A DNA stretch of 64,000 nucleotides, from contig NZ_JBBMEX010000002.1 of the NCBI RefSeq assembly GCF_040096355.1, positions 1 through 64,000 of the forward strand, given 5' to 3'. Of this stretch, positions 50,428 to 59,783 are shown piece by piece; the first letter of the stretch is position 1, and every line of letters begins with the position of its first letter. Under the pieces are notes generated by a model. That model did no database searches and was not told the origin of the DNA. It saw only the letters and a list, made by a program, of their open reading frames with translations. The position numbers were made by a program, and so were the translations under genes. Source of the stretch: Maccoyibacter intestinihominis (GTDB taxonomy: Bacteria; Bacillota; Clostridia; Lachnospirales; Lachnospiraceae).

Positions 50428-51276
50428 ATGAGCAGAGCAGACCGTATATTTATAGATATGTGTAAAGATATTTTGGAGAACGGTGTCAGTACAGAAGGCG
50501 AAAAAGTCCGCCCACACTGGGAGGATGGAAGCAGTGCCTACACCATCAAGAAATTCGGAGTCGTCAACAGGTATGATCTATCCGAGGAATTTCCGGCAAT
50601 TACACTTAGAAGGACAGCCATTAAGAGCTGTACGGACGAGATGCTCTGGATCTGGCAGAAGAAGTCTAATAATATCAAAGATTTAAACAGTCATATCTGG
50701 GATGAATGGGCAGATGAGAATGGGTCTATCGGAAAAGCCTATGGCTATCAGTTAGGAGTCAAACATCAGTATAAAGAAGGTATGATGGATCAGGTAGACC
50801 GCGTCATTTACGACTTAAAAAACAATCCATTCAGCAGACGGATTATGACAAATATCTATGTACATCAGGATCTGCACGAGATGAACCTCTATCCATGTGC
50901 ATACAGCATGACCTTTAATGTGACACAGAAAAAAGGAGAAGATCGCCTGACTTTAAATGCAATTTTAAATCAGCGTTCACAGGACATTTTAACGGCGAAT
51001 AACTGGAATGTCTGCCAATATGCAGTGCTGGTTCATATGCTGGCACAGGTCTGTGACATGAATGTCGGGGAACTGGTACACGTCATAGCAGATGCGCATA
51101 TTTATGACCGCCATATACCGTTAGTCGAGGAGCTGATCCAAAGACCGGTTCATGATGCACCAAAATTCGCATTAAATCCTGAGATTAAAGACTTCTATGA
51201 TTTTACACCGGAGGATGTGACTGTGACAGATTATGTGACAGGTCCTCAGATAAAAAATATTCCGGTAGCAGTATAA
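50428..51276 (+). CDS. thyA: Thymidylate synthase
   Basis: Methylates dUMP to dTMP with methylene-tetrahydrofolate, giving dihydrofolate, which the next gene product recycles. 282 residues. Substrate loop FPAITLRRTAIKSC, WDEWADENGSIGKAYGYQLG (about 90-110), active-site Cys in NLYPCAYSMTFNV (about 157), RSQDILTANNWNVCQYAVL (about 190) and HIYDRHIPLVEELIQR. RBS AGAGGAG. Slightly longer than the 264-residue E. coli enzyme at the N-terminus. Confidence 0.97.
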   Translation: MSRADRIFIDMCKDILENGVSTEGEKVRPHWEDGSSAYTIKKFGVVNRYDLSEEFPAITLRRTAIKSCTDEMLWIWQKKSNNIKDLNSHIWDEWADENGSIGKAYGYQLGVKHQYKEGMMDQVDRVIYDLKNNPFSRRIMTNIYVHQDLHEMNLYPCAYSMTFNVTQKKGEDRLTLNAILNQRSQDILTANNWNVCQYAVLVHMLAQVCDMNVGELVHVIADAHIYDRHIPLVEELIQRPVHDAPKFALNPEIKDFYDFTPEDVTVTDYVTGPQIKNIPVAV

Positions 51277-51301
51277 TTGCCGCCAAAAAGGAGAAAACAC
51301 C

Positions 51302-51796
51302 ATGAATTTAATTGCAGCAGTAGATAAGAACTGGGCAATCGGACTTAAAAACAAATTGTTAGTAAGCATTCCGGCAGATATGAAGTTTTTCAGGGAAACG
51401 ACCACAGGTAAGGTAGTCGTCATGGGAAGAAAGACCTTAGAGAGCTTTCCAAACCAGAGACCGTTAAAAAACAGGGTTAATATCGTACTGACAAAAGACG
51501 AGGCATATCAGGTTAAGGATGCCGTGGTAGTCCATGATATGGAGCAGTTAAGAGAGGAACTTGCAAAATATCCGTCAGAGGATATCTATGTGATCGGTGG
51601 AGAGAGCATCTATCGCCAGCTTGTCGATGAGTGTGATGTTGCACATATCACAAAAATAGATTATGCATACGAGGCAGATGCATATTTCCCAAATCTGGAT
51701 GAAAAAGAAGAATGGGAGATCACGGCAGACAGTGAGGAGCAGACTTATTTTGATTTAGAGTACCAGTTCCTGAAATATGAAAAGAGATCATGCTAG
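51302..51796 (+). CDS. folA: Dihydrofolate reductase
   Basis: Reduces dihydrofolate made by ThyA back to tetrahydrofolate. 164 residues: MNLIAAVDKNWAIGLKNKLL, IPADMKFFRETTTGKVVVMGRKTLESFP (about 20-50), RVNIVLTKD and VIGGESIYRQLV (about 95). RBS AGGAG 10 bases upstream; 25 bases after thyA, a standard pair. Its end overlaps the next gene by 7 bases. Confidence 0.97.
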   Translation: MNLIAAVDKNWAIGLKNKLLVSIPADMKFFRETTTGKVVVMGRKTLESFPNQRPLKNRVNIVLTKDEAYQVKDAVVVHDMEQLREELAKYPSEDIYVIGGESIYRQLVDECDVAHITKIDYAYEADAYFPNLDEKEEWEITADSEEQTYFDLEYQFLKYEKRSC

Positions 51797-52743
51797 AGAA
51801 TTTTATATATAGCGTTAATGTAACATTCCCGATTTTTTTGGTAATGGTGATCGGATGGTTCCTGCGGCAAAGGGGAATGTTTAATGATAGTTTTATTAAT
51901 ATAGCAAATAAGTTTAACTTTACAGTAACACTGCCGTTTATGGTATTTCGTGATATTTCGGCAGTAGATATCCGCAAGGTGTTTGACGCAGAGTATGTAC
52001 TGTTTTGCGCGGTGGCAACGTCAATCTGCTTTTGGTGGATCTGGGCAGCAGCCAGATTTCTGATGAAAGATAAAAGCATGACGGGAGCGTTTGTACAGGC
52101 ATCTTTCCGTAGCAGTGCGGCGGTCATGGGACTGGCTTTTATTTCAAATCTGTACGGGCCATCCGCGATGGGTCCATTGATGATCATTGGAGCAGTTCCG
52201 CTTTACAATATTTATTCCGTTCTGGTGCTGACCTTTGAAGCCGAGGGCGAAGAACAGGACCGGGATACGGGAAAATTAAAAGAAGCATGTGTAAACATCT
52301 TAAAAAATCCGATCATTTTATCTATTGCATTGGGATTAGCAGTATCCCTGCTGCGTCTGGATTTTCCGGTACTGATCGATAAGACGATCAATAATGTGGC
52401 ATCAATGGCAACACCGCTGGCATTGATCACTTTAGGAGCAGGCTTTGAAGGAAAGAAGGCACTTGCAAAGATCAAACCGACATTAGTGGCAGCCTTTATC
52501 AAGTTAGTGGCGCAGGCAGCCGTGTTCATACCGGTAGCCATCCACTTTGGATTTACGGGAGAGAAACTGATCGCCATTATGGTCATGTTAGCGGCGCCGG
52601 CAACGCCAAGCTGTTATATCATGGCAAAGAGCATGAAAAATGATGATGTGCTGACCGCAAGTATCATCGTGGTCACAACCCTGCTTGCGGCATTTACGCT
52701 GACCGGGTGGATATTTATATTGCGAACAATGGGGTATATCTAA
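51790..52743 (+). CDS. AEC (auxin efflux carrier) family permease
   Basis: A 317-residue protein with ten predicted membrane segments of the AEC/Mem_trans family: FIYSVNVTFPIFLVMVIGWFLRQRGMFNDSFINIANKFNFTVTLPFMVFRDI at the N-terminus and the repeat NNVASMATPLALITLGAGF plus MLAAPATPSCYIMAKSM in the C-terminal half. Bacterial members move small organic acids such as malate or malonate; the substrate here is unknown. It overlaps folA by 7 bases and is 24 bases from ilvB, so co-expression is likely. Confidence 0.88.
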   Translation: MLENFIYSVNVTFPIFLVMVIGWFLRQRGMFNDSFINIANKFNFTVTLPFMVFRDISAVDIRKVFDAEYVLFCAVATSICFWWIWAAARFLMKDKSMTGAFVQASFRSSAAVMGLAFISNLYGPSAMGPLMIIGAVPLYNIYSVLVLTFEAEGEEQDRDTGKLKEACVNILKNPIILSIALGLAVSLLRLDFPVLIDKTINNVASMATPLALITLGAGFEGKKALAKIKPTLVAAFIKLVAQAAVFIPVAIHFGFTGEKLIAIMVMLAAPATPSCYIMAKSMKNDDVLTASIIVVTTLLAAFTLTGWIFILRTMGYI

Positions 52744-52767
52744 CGAGTTGTGGAAGCAGGAGGAAGT

Positions 52768-54486
52768 ATGGATATTACAGGAAGAAAATTATTTGTAAAA
52801 GCATTACAGGAAGAGGGCGTAGATACCATTTTCGGTTATCCGGGCGGAATGGTAACAGACCTATTTGATGAATTATATAAACAGGATGCCATTGAAGTGG
52901 TGCTTCCAAGACATGAGCAGGGCTTACTTCATGAAGCGGAAGGATATGCCAAGGCAACCGGAAAAGTCGGTGTCTGTCTTGTAACAAGCGGACCGGGAGC
53001 AACGAATATTATTACCGGATTAGCAGATGCACATTATGACAATATACCGTTAGTCTGTTTTACCGGACAGGTTCCGTTAAATCTGATCGGAAACGACGCC
53101 TTTCAGGAAGTTGATATTGTCGGAATGACAAGAAGTGTCACAAAATACGGTGTGACGGTGCGTGACCGGAAAGATTTAGGCCGCATTATCAAAATGGCAT
53201 TTCACATTGCAACGACAGGCAATCCGGGACCGGTACTGATCGATATCCCAAAAGATATACAGGTGGCATCCGGTCCGGCAGTCTATCCGGACAAAGTAGA
53301 GATCCGCGGATATAAGCCAAGTACCGGTGTACATATCGGTCAGTTGAAAAAAGGATACAAACTTTTAAAAGCTGCAAAAAAACCACTGTTTTTAATCGGA
53401 GGCGGTGTCAATGCGGCAAAAGCCAATAAAGAACTGTTAGAGTTAGTAGAACGTACGAAGATTCCGGTAGTTACCACTGTAATGGGAAAAGGAGCGATTC
53501 CGACCGATCATCCGTATTATATCGGAAACAGCGGTATGCATGGACGATATGCAGCAAATCTTGCAGTCAGTGAGTGCGATGTACTTTTTTCCATCGGAAC
53601 CCGTTTTAATGACAGGATCACCGGAGATCTGAACGAGTTTGCACCAAATGCAAAAATTGTCCATGTCGATATTGATACGGCATCCATTTCGAGAAACGTC
53701 GTGGTAGATGTACCGATCGTAGCAGACGCAAAACTTGCGATCCAAAGACTCTTAGAGTGGGCAGAACCGCAAAAGACGGAGAAATGGAGAGCCTGCATTG
53801 CACAGTGGGAAGAAGAAAATCCGTTACAGATGCGAAGAGACCGTGGACTGACCCCGCAGATGATCATGGAAGGCATCAATCAGGAATTTGATGAAGGAAT
53901 CATTGTTACGGATGTAGGACAGCATCAGATGTGGGCAACCCAGTATATTGACTTAAACGAGAAGAAGCGTTTTATTACCTCCGGCGGACTTGGTACGATG
54001 GGCTTTGGCTTTCCGGCAGCCATCGGAGCAAAGATCGGATGTCCGGATAAAGAGGTGATCTGTATTACCGGTGACGGTGGATTTCAGATGAATATTCAGG
54101 AATTTGCAACCGCAATGTGTCAGGAGACGAATATTATTGTCTGTGTATTGAATAATTATTATCTCGGGATGGTACGTCAGATACAACAGCTTTTTTATGG
54201 AAAACGCTATGAGGCGACCTGTCTGAAAAGAAGAAAGGCATGTCCTCCGCGCTGCAAAGGACCGGGAGAAGATTGTCCGCCATACGAACCGGATTTTGTA
54301 AAATTAGCAGAGAGCTACGGTGCATTCGGAAAGAGAATTGAAAAAGAAGAAGAGATTCTGCCGGCACTACAGTGGGCGAGAGAGCAGCAGACACCGGTGG
54401 TACTCGAATTTATGATAGCAACCGAAGAGATTGTGCTTCCAATGGTAAAAAGCGGCAATCCGATGAGTGAAATGATCTTGAAATAG
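52768..54486 (+). CDS. ilvB: Acetolactate synthase large subunit
   Basis: The thiamine-diphosphate enzyme opening branched-chain amino acid synthesis (two pyruvate to acetolactate, or pyruvate plus 2-oxobutyrate). 572 residues: TPP-binding N-terminal domain FGYPGGMVTDLFDEL (about 24) with catalytic Glu in LPRHEQGLLHEAEGYAKATGKVG, central FAD-type domain (about 190-330), and C-terminal GDGGFQMNIQEFATA...NNYYLGMVRQ (GDG...NN TPP motif, about 435-465). ATG 52768 behind AGGAGG. No T-box or leader peptide precedes it. Confidence 0.95.
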   Translation: MDITGRKLFVKALQEEGVDTIFGYPGGMVTDLFDELYKQDAIEVVLPRHEQGLLHEAEGYAKATGKVGVCLVTSGPGATNIITGLADAHYDNIPLVCFTGQVPLNLIGNDAFQEVDIVGMTRSVTKYGVTVRDRKDLGRIIKMAFHIATTGNPGPVLIDIPKDIQVASGPAVYPDKVEIRGYKPSTGVHIGQLKKGYKLLKAAKKPLFLIGGGVNAAKANKELLELVERTKIPVVTTVMGKGAIPTDHPYYIGNSGMHGRYAANLAVSECDVLFSIGTRFNDRITGDLNEFAPNAKIVHVDIDTASISRNVVVDVPIVADAKLAIQRLLEWAEPQKTEKWRACIAQWEEENPLQMRRDRGLTPQMIMEGINQEFDEGIIVTDVGQHQMWATQYIDLNEKKRFITSGGLGTMGFGFPAAIGAKIGCPDKEVICITGDGGFQMNIQEFATAMCQETNIIVCVLNNYYLGMVRQIQQLFYGKRYEATCLKRRKACPPRCKGPGEDCPPYEPDFVKLAESYGAFGKRIEKEEEILPALQWAREQQTPVVLEFMIATEEIVLPMVKSGNPMSEMILK

Positions 54487-54496
54487 GAGGAAAGAG

Positions 54497-55006
54497 ATGG
54501 AACGAGACATGAAGAACCGCTGGATCGCATTATATGTGGAAAACCAGGTCGGTGTGTTAGCAAAAGTGTCCGGACTTTTCTCCGGAAAATCATATAATCT
54601 GCAAAGTCTGACGGTAGGTACGACAGAGGACGAGACGATTTCCCGTATGACCATCTGCGTAACCAGTGACGATATTACGTTTGAGCAGATCAAAAAACAG
54701 TTGAACCGTATGGTGGAGGTCATTAAAGTGATCGACCTTACGAATATCCCGATCCATATGAAGGAGATCCTGTTTGCAAAAGTAAAAAGATGCACGGCAG
54801 AGGAAAAAGCGGAGGTATTTCAGATCGCACAGGTATTTCAGGTACAGGTAGCAGATATCGGAAAGGACAGTGTCCTTTTAGAGTGTAAGCTGTCAGAAAG
54901 ACGCAATAATGAACTGATCGCACTGTTAAAGTCTAAGTTCAAACAGATAGAAGTCGTACGGGGCGGTGCCGTTGCGATTGAATCCATAAGTACATCCTGC
55001 AGATAA
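54497..55006 (+). CDS. ilvN: Acetolactate synthase regulatory subunit
   Basis: 169 residues: ACT domain at about 7-85 (WIALYVENQVGVLAKVSGLFSGKSYNLQSLTVGTTEDETISRMTICV, the valine-sensing fold) and the C-terminal activation domain (ILFAKVKRCTAEEKAEVFQIAQVF...VRGGAVAIE). It activates IlvB and confers valine feedback. 10 bases after ilvB with RBS GGAGG. Confidence 0.95.
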   Translation: MERDMKNRWIALYVENQVGVLAKVSGLFSGKSYNLQSLTVGTTEDETISRMTICVTSDDITFEQIKKQLNRMVEVIKVIDLTNIPIHMKEILFAKVKRCTAEEKAEVFQIAQVFQVQVADIGKDSVLLECKLSERRNNELIALLKSKFKQIEVVRGGAVAIESISTSCR

Positions 55007-55028
55007 AATAAGGAGAGGAAATGGTTGG

Positions 55029-56387
55029 ATGAGAAAAAGTAATTTTGAAGCTGATACAAATATGACAGATATGGTCTGCGATTTTTTGATCGGGATCGGT
55101 GTGGTCATATTGAGTTATCTGTTTTTTGGCAGAAGTGGGGAGTTCTCCCGCTTTTTCTGTTATGGTTTTGCATTTTCCGTTATTTTTATCTTAGAAAAAA
55201 AGGACGCAGGCTTGTATGACAGGACAAGATTTTTCTATATAGACAGAACCATTAAAAAAGTGACGTTTTCGTGGATGGTTGCCGGGGGTATTTTGCTTCT
55301 TTGCATACTTCCAAGCGGAGAAATAAAGCAGGACAGAAAAGCCTTGATCTTCTGTGCGACACTGTTCTACATCCTGTTTGTGATGATCGCATTGGCAAGG
55401 AGGATGCAGAGTCAGAACCGTAACCAGACAAGAACGCTTTTAGTCGGAAACTGTGAGGAATATGAAAAATTTCGTCATTTTTTAAAAAAGACAAATCTGA
55501 ATCTGAATATCGTCGGATATGTTGGCGATGGAGAAGAGCCGGAATATGTAGGCACCATGGAGAATTTAGAAGAACTGATCCGTGAGTATGCGGTGGAGCA
55601 GGTGTTTTTCATGCAGAATATCAAAAATCAGGATTACAGAGAACAGATCGCGCTCTGTTCCCGTATGGGTGTCAGTGCAAGTATCGTCATGGATCTGTAC
55701 CAGTCAAATTATGGTGACAGCTATGTCAATGCACTCGGAACTTATCCGGTAATTACATACCATACCGTAACACTCAATGTATATAAACGCAGTATTAAGA
55801 GAAGTATGGATATCATCGGAAGTCTGGTGGGGATCATTTTAAGTTCTCCGATTATGTTAATTGCTGCGATCGCAATTAAGTCAGACTCTCCGGGACCTGT
55901 TATTTTTAAGCAGACACGCGTGGGCAAGAACGGAAGACATTTTACGATCTATAAGTTCAGGACCATGTGTCAGGATGCAGAAAAGAAAAAGGCAGAACTG
56001 CAAAAAGAGAATGAAGTGAAGAGTGATCTGATGTTTAAGATGGAAAATGATCCGAGGATCACGAAAGTAGGAGCATTTTTAAGAAAGACCAGTATTGATG
56101 AACTGCCACAGTTTTTTAATATCCTTTTAGGAGATATGAGCCTGGTGGGAACACGTCCGCCGACATTAGACGAGGTGCAGAAATATCGTGCGGATCACTG
56201 GCGCAGGATCAGTATTAAACCGGGACTGACCGGAATGTGGCAGGTCAGTGGAAGAAGTCAGATCACATCATTTGATGAGATTGTAAAGTTGGATGTCAGC
56301 TATATTGATGAGTGGAGCTTAGGACTGGATATCAAGATTTTGATCAAGACAGTCTTTGTGGTACTGAAAAGAAAAGGTGCTTATTAA
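55029..56387 (+). CDS. Undecaprenyl-phosphate sugar phosphotransferase (EPS priming enzyme)
   Basis: A 452-residue polyprenyl glycosylphosphotransferase that loads the first sugar phosphate on undecaprenyl phosphate. Four N-terminal membrane segments (about 15-115), CoA-binding-like cytoplasmic domain (about 135-245; RTLLVGNCEEYEKF), one more segment (about 262-285), and the bacterial sugar transferase domain from about 255: KRSMDIIGSLVGIILSSP, DSPGPVIFKQTRVGKNGRHFTIYKFRTM, RKTSIDELPQFFNILLGDMSLVGTRPP, KPGLTGMWQVSGRS. It opens the EPS locus, 22 bases after ilvN. Sugar identity (glucose or galactose) is not readable. Confidence 0.93.
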   Translation: MRKSNFEADTNMTDMVCDFLIGIGVVILSYLFFGRSGEFSRFFCYGFAFSVIFILEKKDAGLYDRTRFFYIDRTIKKVTFSWMVAGGILLLCILPSGEIKQDRKALIFCATLFYILFVMIALARRMQSQNRNQTRTLLVGNCEEYEKFRHFLKKTNLNLNIVGYVGDGEEPEYVGTMENLEELIREYAVEQVFFMQNIKNQDYREQIALCSRMGVSASIVMDLYQSNYGDSYVNALGTYPVITYHTVTLNVYKRSIKRSMDIIGSLVGIILSSPIMLIAAIAIKSDSPGPVIFKQTRVGKNGRHFTIYKFRTMCQDAEKKKAELQKENEVKSDLMFKMENDPRITKVGAFLRKTSIDELPQFFNILLGDMSLVGTRPPTLDEVQKYRADHWRRISIKPGLTGMWQVSGRSQITSFDEIVKLDVSYIDEWSLGLDIKILIKTVFVVLKRKGAY

Positions 56388-56402
56388 GAGCAGAAGGAGG
56401 AA

Positions 56403-57128
56403 ATGATGGGGAAAAAAGAGGTAGAGCTGTATCGCTGTAAGAATCAGCATGTTACAGACGCATATGATAAGGCGGTATTTAATATTTGTCTGCAAAGAGA
56501 AAAAAACGGCTATAAATCTTTCCATTTATGCGGATGTGAGCCGGGAGTAGGTACGACCTCCGTGGTAATGGAGCTTGCGATCTCATTATCCTGTGCAGGC
56601 TGGAAAACCGTGATCTTAGACGGAGACTTACGAAAAGGAAATAATTACAAACGTCTGAATGCAGATAATAAAAAAGGATTGGCAGATTATGTCCGGGGAG
56701 ATATTGGAAAAAAAGATATGATATATAAGACGAACTGGCCACTGTTAGACTATATCCCATGTGGAACTATCAACGGAGAGAATCCGCTGCATCTTTTATA
56801 TGCATCTAAAATGGCAGAAGTCATGGAAATATTAGAAAAGAAATATGACTTTGTACTCATTGATGTACCGTCTGTCAACAGCTCCGTAGATGCAAATATT
56901 TTTGCCGTAAAGTCGGATGCAACGATCATGGTTACGGCAATGGACGGTTCTTCTAAAAAATGTTTAGAAGATGCCTATGAGGAACTGATCGCAAACAGTG
57001 CAAATGTTGTCGGAGTGATCGAAAATAAGATCAGTATGGAAGAATACAAACGTTATCTGAAGGATTATGACTATTTTGACAAGAAGAAGTTCGTAAAGAA
57101 CCGAAAGGAGAAATATGAGGCAGATTAA
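56403..57128 (+). CDS. CpsD/CapB-like ATPase with atypical P-loop
   Basis: A 241-residue MinD/BY-kinase-type protein. The P-loop reads CEPGVGTTSVVMELAISLS (about 44-62), with Thr where the Lys of GK-S/T should be; TadZ/CpaE proteins show the same kind of change. Walker A' VILDGDLRKGNN (about 72) and Walker B FVLIDVPSVNSSVDAN (about 156) are intact. The tail has several Tyr (YKRYLKDYDYF), though fewer than in true tyrosine autokinases. It probably controls chain length together with the Wzz-type protein two genes on, either as kinase or as scaffold. Confidence 0.82.
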   Translation: MMGKKEVELYRCKNQHVTDAYDKAVFNICLQREKNGYKSFHLCGCEPGVGTTSVVMELAISLSCAGWKTVILDGDLRKGNNYKRLNADNKKGLADYVRGDIGKKDMIYKTNWPLLDYIPCGTINGENPLHLLYASKMAEVMEILEKKYDFVLIDVPSVNSSVDANIFAVKSDATIMVTAMDGSSKKCLEDAYEELIANSANVVGVIENKISMEEYKRYLKDYDYFDKKKFVKNRKEKYEAD

Positions 57129-58185
57129 GAAGATCATTGGAGGAATGTTGTGCTGTGTACTGATCACGGGATTGTTTTCTGTGCCGGTTGATGCAAGTAA
57201 GAAAAAAGCTGCAACAACAGATACGGAAACAACAGAAACGGATACGACAAAGCAGGATGACAAGGACAAGAAAGAGACAAGCACAACTACAACGCGTGTA
57301 ACAAGCAGTGCAAAACCAAAAGACGGTGAGATTTCTAAGGTGATCGTTGAGTCCTATGAGATTGAGGGAGATACTTCACCGGGAGATGAGTTTACCATTA
57401 AGGTAACGATACAGAATACCAGCAGCCAGTTTGATGCAAAGGATATCGTTGGATTTATGTATTTCCCAAACGGTGGTCTTTATATCCAGAACGGTGAGGC
57501 AAATGAGAAGTTCTGTGCCGTTCTTGCACCGGGAGAAACCACGGTATTAGAGTACAAATTAGGCGTGGCAGAGACTTGTTTAGATGACACGGCGTTGATC
57601 GAATTAGATATTGACTATTTCAGTAATAATAATGCCAATGTAACGAATGCCAACTTCACACCGGCAATTGTACAGAGCGGTGATCTGTCTATAGATCTCT
57701 TGTCTGTAGCAAAAAGTGTGGAAAATGGTACGAAGCTGTTAGTCAGCACCCGGTATGAGAACAAAGGGGAAAAAGACATTAAAAAAGTCATCATGCATGT
57801 GACCGGAAGTGTCAAGGGCGGAAAAGCCGATATCAAGTTTGACGAAATTGATGCAGGCAAGGTTCAGACAAAAGAAGGGTTTGTGGAGTTAGAAGGCTCC
57901 GGCATGCAGCAGATCAAAGTTTATTTTACCTATGAAGATTCCAAGGGCAACCATTATAAGACGAAAGAGCAGACTTTTAAGGTGGAGATTACCCAGAAGG
58001 GTGTCAAAGAGAGCAAGTCAAGGATCAAGAAATTTATTGATGAGATTAGCAATCCATTCTGCTTAACGATGATAGCGGCAGCAGTGGTGTGTCTTTTGAT
58101 CGTATTGTTATTTGTACTGGATAAGAGCCACAAATCAAAGCTCAGTAAGCGGAAAAAGAGAAGAAAGGAAGATCGTGATGAATAA
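57115..58185 (+). CDS. Exported EPS-locus protein with C-terminal membrane anchor
   Basis: 356 residues: signal peptide at about 1-28, Thr-rich low-complexity linker (about 33-65; TETTETDTTKQDDKDK), then two beta-sandwich (CARDB/Ig-like) domains (about 78-180, FTIKVTIQNTSSQFDAKDIVGFMYFP; about 195-300, LLVSTRYENKGEKDIKKVIMHVTGSV), one C-terminal membrane segment (about 318-340) and a very basic tail. The layout resembles S-layer or NPCBM-type surface proteins seen in clostridial EPS loci; no enzyme motif. It overlaps the ATPase gene by 14 bases and the next by 8. Role unknown, probably on the outer face of the export machine. Confidence 0.75.
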   Translation: MRQIKKIIGGMLCCVLITGLFSVPVDASKKKAATTDTETTETDTTKQDDKDKKETSTTTTRVTSSAKPKDGEISKVIVESYEIEGDTSPGDEFTIKVTIQNTSSQFDAKDIVGFMYFPNGGLYIQNGEANEKFCAVLAPGETTVLEYKLGVAETCLDDTALIELDIDYFSNNNANVTNANFTPAIVQSGDLSIDLLSVAKSVENGTKLLVSTRYENKGEKDIKKVIMHVTGSVKGGKADIKFDEIDAGKVQTKEGFVELEGSGMQQIKVYFTYEDSKGNHYKTKEQTFKVEITQKGVKESKSRIKKFIDEISNPFCLTMIAAAVVCLLIVLLFVLDKSHKSKLSKRKKRRKEDRDE

Positions 58186-58882
58186 TAAGCGTTTGATAGA
58201 AATTGATGTACGCAGATGTTTAAAGGCATTAAAAACACATCTGTCCTGGATCTTTATGTCGGCAATCCTGTTTCTTGCAATCGGAATCGTATTTGCACTT
58301 GCCACCGAAGAAAAACAGGATATGTATAAGGCATCTTCGAGTGTGTACTGTATCACAGAGGGCGGGGATTATTCCGCAACTTATGACAGTACTAAGTTGA
58401 TGATGACCTATGCAGAGATCGGAAAGAGCCAGACGGTCTTAGAGAGAGCCAATCAGATCATGGGTAACCGTTATGAGAGCACACAGGATATTTTAGATTT
58501 AGTGGATATTGATTATGACGAGAGTGCAGTGATTGAATCCGCATTGCTCCGTGTGAATGCTGTCGGACCGGATAAAGATGAAGTGGTAGAGGTTGCAAAT
58601 GCCGTAGCAGAGGCTTTTGTGATCGAGATGTCAAACATTACGGAAAACGGAGATGCAAGAATCTTAGATAAAGCAAAATTTGCAGAAAAAGATGTGAATG
58701 CACAGAAGAATATCTTAAAAGTTGTCGGTATCTTTGCCATAGGAGGTGCCGTGCTCATGTGTATTTATCTGGTATTGAGAGAGATTTTCTCAAACAAGTT
58801 AGTAACGGTAAAAGACGGAACCCTCTATGGAAAGATCAATATCATTGGTGTCATACCGGATTTTAACAATACGGATGATTAA
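58178..58882 (+). CDS. Wzz/CpsC-type chain-length regulator
   Basis: A 234-residue protein with two membrane segments (about 24-45 and 182-204) around an extracellular coil and the typical Wzz start (IDVRRCLKALKTHLSWIFMSAILFLAIGIVFALAT). The proline-rich segment before the second membrane span that most Wzz proteins have is weak. In Firmicutes CpsC/CapA proteins of this size act with the CpsD ATPase to set polymer length. ATG 58178 behind AAAGGAAG. Its TAA overlaps the stop codon of the opposing gene. Confidence 0.8.
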   Translation: MNNKRLIEIDVRRCLKALKTHLSWIFMSAILFLAIGIVFALATEEKQDMYKASSSVYCITEGGDYSATYDSTKLMMTYAEIGKSQTVLERANQIMGNRYESTQDILDLVDIDYDESAVIESALLRVNAVGPDKDEVVEVANAVAEAFVIEMSNITENGDARILDKAKFAEKDVNAQKNILKVVGIFAIGGAVLMCIYLVLREIFSNKLVTVKDGTLYGKINIIGVIPDFNNTDD

Positions 58883-59715
58883 GGATTTAATTTAATGACC
58901 ACTAATTCCGGTGGATTGTTAAAACGCGGAATGGAGGCATCTCCAAGTCCACGGCTTGAGATCAGGGTGGCATCACCGATGGTATATTCGCCTCCGGCAT
59001 ATTCCGGGAAGAATGTACCGTCATTTCCAAAAATTCCGCCCCAGATTGGGAGTCGGACAATGCCGCCATGTGCGTGGCCGGAGAGGATCAGATCATAGTG
59101 ATATGGTGCAATCTCTTTAAAGTTATCACTTCCATGATAAAGAAGAATGTCAAAATCTTTGTCAGAAGCGATCGGAAGGGAGTCGGTCAAGTACTGTGAA
59201 AAGTATTGTCTGCCATACAGAGTAATGGACTGACCGCCCTTTTTTAATTTTACCGAATCATTATCCAAGTCAGTGACACCGTATTTTTGAAAGAGAGCTA
59301 AAAGCTCCTGATACTGGGTTGCAGCAAGAGAGGTAAGCTCATGATTTCCGGTAACAAAATAAATCGGTGCAAGGTCTTTGATCCCTTTTAAAAGGTCTTC
59401 AACACTGCTGATGGAATCGTGGTCTTCATCTACGATATCACCGGTCAGTGCAATCATGTCCGGTTTGGCAGCTTTTATTTTTGAGATCAGTTCTGACTGG
59501 TTTTTGCCGAAATTTTTGCAGTGGAGGTCAGAAATCTGTACAATCGTGTAATCGGAAAATGCCGATGGGATTTTTTTATTATGATAATTGTAAGTTGTGA
59601 CAGTCAAAGGAGCCTGCAGGCCGTGATAAATATAAACGGCAAGACACGCAAGCAGCACAAAAACAATGAGTGATATCATTCTGGATTTTACTTTCGATCT
59701 GGATTTTTTACTCAT
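58879..59715 (-). CDS. Membrane-anchored metallophosphoesterase
   Basis: A 278-residue YkuE/YaeI-like calcineurin-type phosphoesterase. N-terminal membrane segment (about 11-30), then metal motifs TIVQISDLHCKNFG (D-x-H), MIALTGDIVDEDHDS (G-D), YFVTGNHEL (G-N-H), LLYHGSDN and ILSGHAHGGIVRLP (G-H-x-H). Related proteins act on UDP-diacylglucosamine or other envelope phospho-compounds. ATG 59715 behind AGGAGG; the longer frame to 59784 overlaps the next gene's start. It is the only minus-strand gene in the EPS stretch and splits it in two. Confidence 0.88.
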   Translation of the reverse strand: MSKKSRSKVKSRMISLIVFVLLACLAVYIYHGLQAPLTVTTYNYHNKKIPSAFSDYTIVQISDLHCKNFGKNQSELISKIKAAKPDMIALTGDIVDEDHDSISSVEDLLKGIKDLAPIYFVTGNHELTSLAATQYQELLALFQKYGVTDLDNDSVKLKKGGQSITLYGRQYFSQYLTDSLPIASDKDFDILLYHGSDNFKEIAPYHYDLILSGHAHGGIVRLPIWGGIFGNDGTFFPEYAGGEYTIGDATLISSRGLGDASIPRFNNPPELVVIKLNP

Positions 59716-59783
59716 ATGAAACCTCCTGAAAACTAGGTGTATCATATCATAGCTATGGTCAAAATACAAGGTGAGGGAAAACA

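Noticed and set aside
52743..52768. Leader peptide or T-box upstream of ilvB
   Set aside because: Only 24 bases separate it from the permease gene.
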